Positions 6,320 through 6,320 of a DNA stretch of 6,320 nucleotides are shown one piece after another (position 1 is the first letter of the stretch; each line of letters begins with the position of its first letter). The notes under the pieces were generated by a model that saw only the letters and a program-made list of their open reading frames with translations, was not told where the DNA came from and made no database searches. The stretch spans positions 1 through 6,320 of the forward strand of contig JAEYPE010000254.1 in the NCBI GenBank assembly GCA_023411035.1, written 5' to 3'. Position numbers and translations under genes: made by a program. This stretch comes from Pseudomonadota bacterium (lineage in GTDB: Bacteria; Pseudomonadota; Alphaproteobacteria; Azospirillales; Azospirillaceae).

Positions 6320-6320
6320 C

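Overview
The window looks like chromosomal or megaplasmid DNA from a high-GC alphaproteobacterium. Codon use, the malate synthase G, the RND efflux pair and the tRNA-Val all fit a Rhodospirillales organism such as Azospirillum, but the genus is an inference from general resemblance only. All recognised protein genes lie on the minus strand. The one plus-strand gene is a tRNA.

Positions 1-2348 carry the start of a tripartite RND multidrug efflux operon. It consists of a complete periplasmic adaptor (membrane fusion protein) followed six bases later by the first 400 codons of the inner-membrane HAE1-type permease, which runs off the left edge. The adaptor start codon directly follows the stop of a possible five-codon upstream ORF ending Pro-Pro-stop. 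Its leader also contains a G6 run that could pair with the C6 run next to the start.

Positions 2349-2874 hold no intact gene. Inside this gap is a decayed end of an IS3-family insertion sequence: a terminal-inverted-repeat-like end at 2500-2529, and the C-terminus of the integrase-type transposase (2535 to about 2700) with an in-frame TAG and several degraded motif residues.

Positions 2875-3774 encode a complete N-formylglutamate amidohydrolase-family enzyme, with no other histidine-utilisation gene in view. Upstream of it, a complete tRNA-Val(GAC) with encoded CCA is transcribed in the opposite direction (3984-4058) and is followed at once by a strong hairpin. A small intergenic region (4059-4210) holds a 17-bp tandem duplication and the intrinsic terminator of the next gene.

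Positions 4211-6319 hold nearly all of malate synthase G (glcB), which joins glyoxylate and acetyl-CoA to malate. Only about the first 20 residues are missing beyond the right edge. The genes form separate units: an efflux operon, a lone amidohydrolase, a tRNA and a glyoxylate-metabolism enzyme. I see no novel multi-gene system here. The least ordinary features are the adaptor leader and the IS3 remnant.
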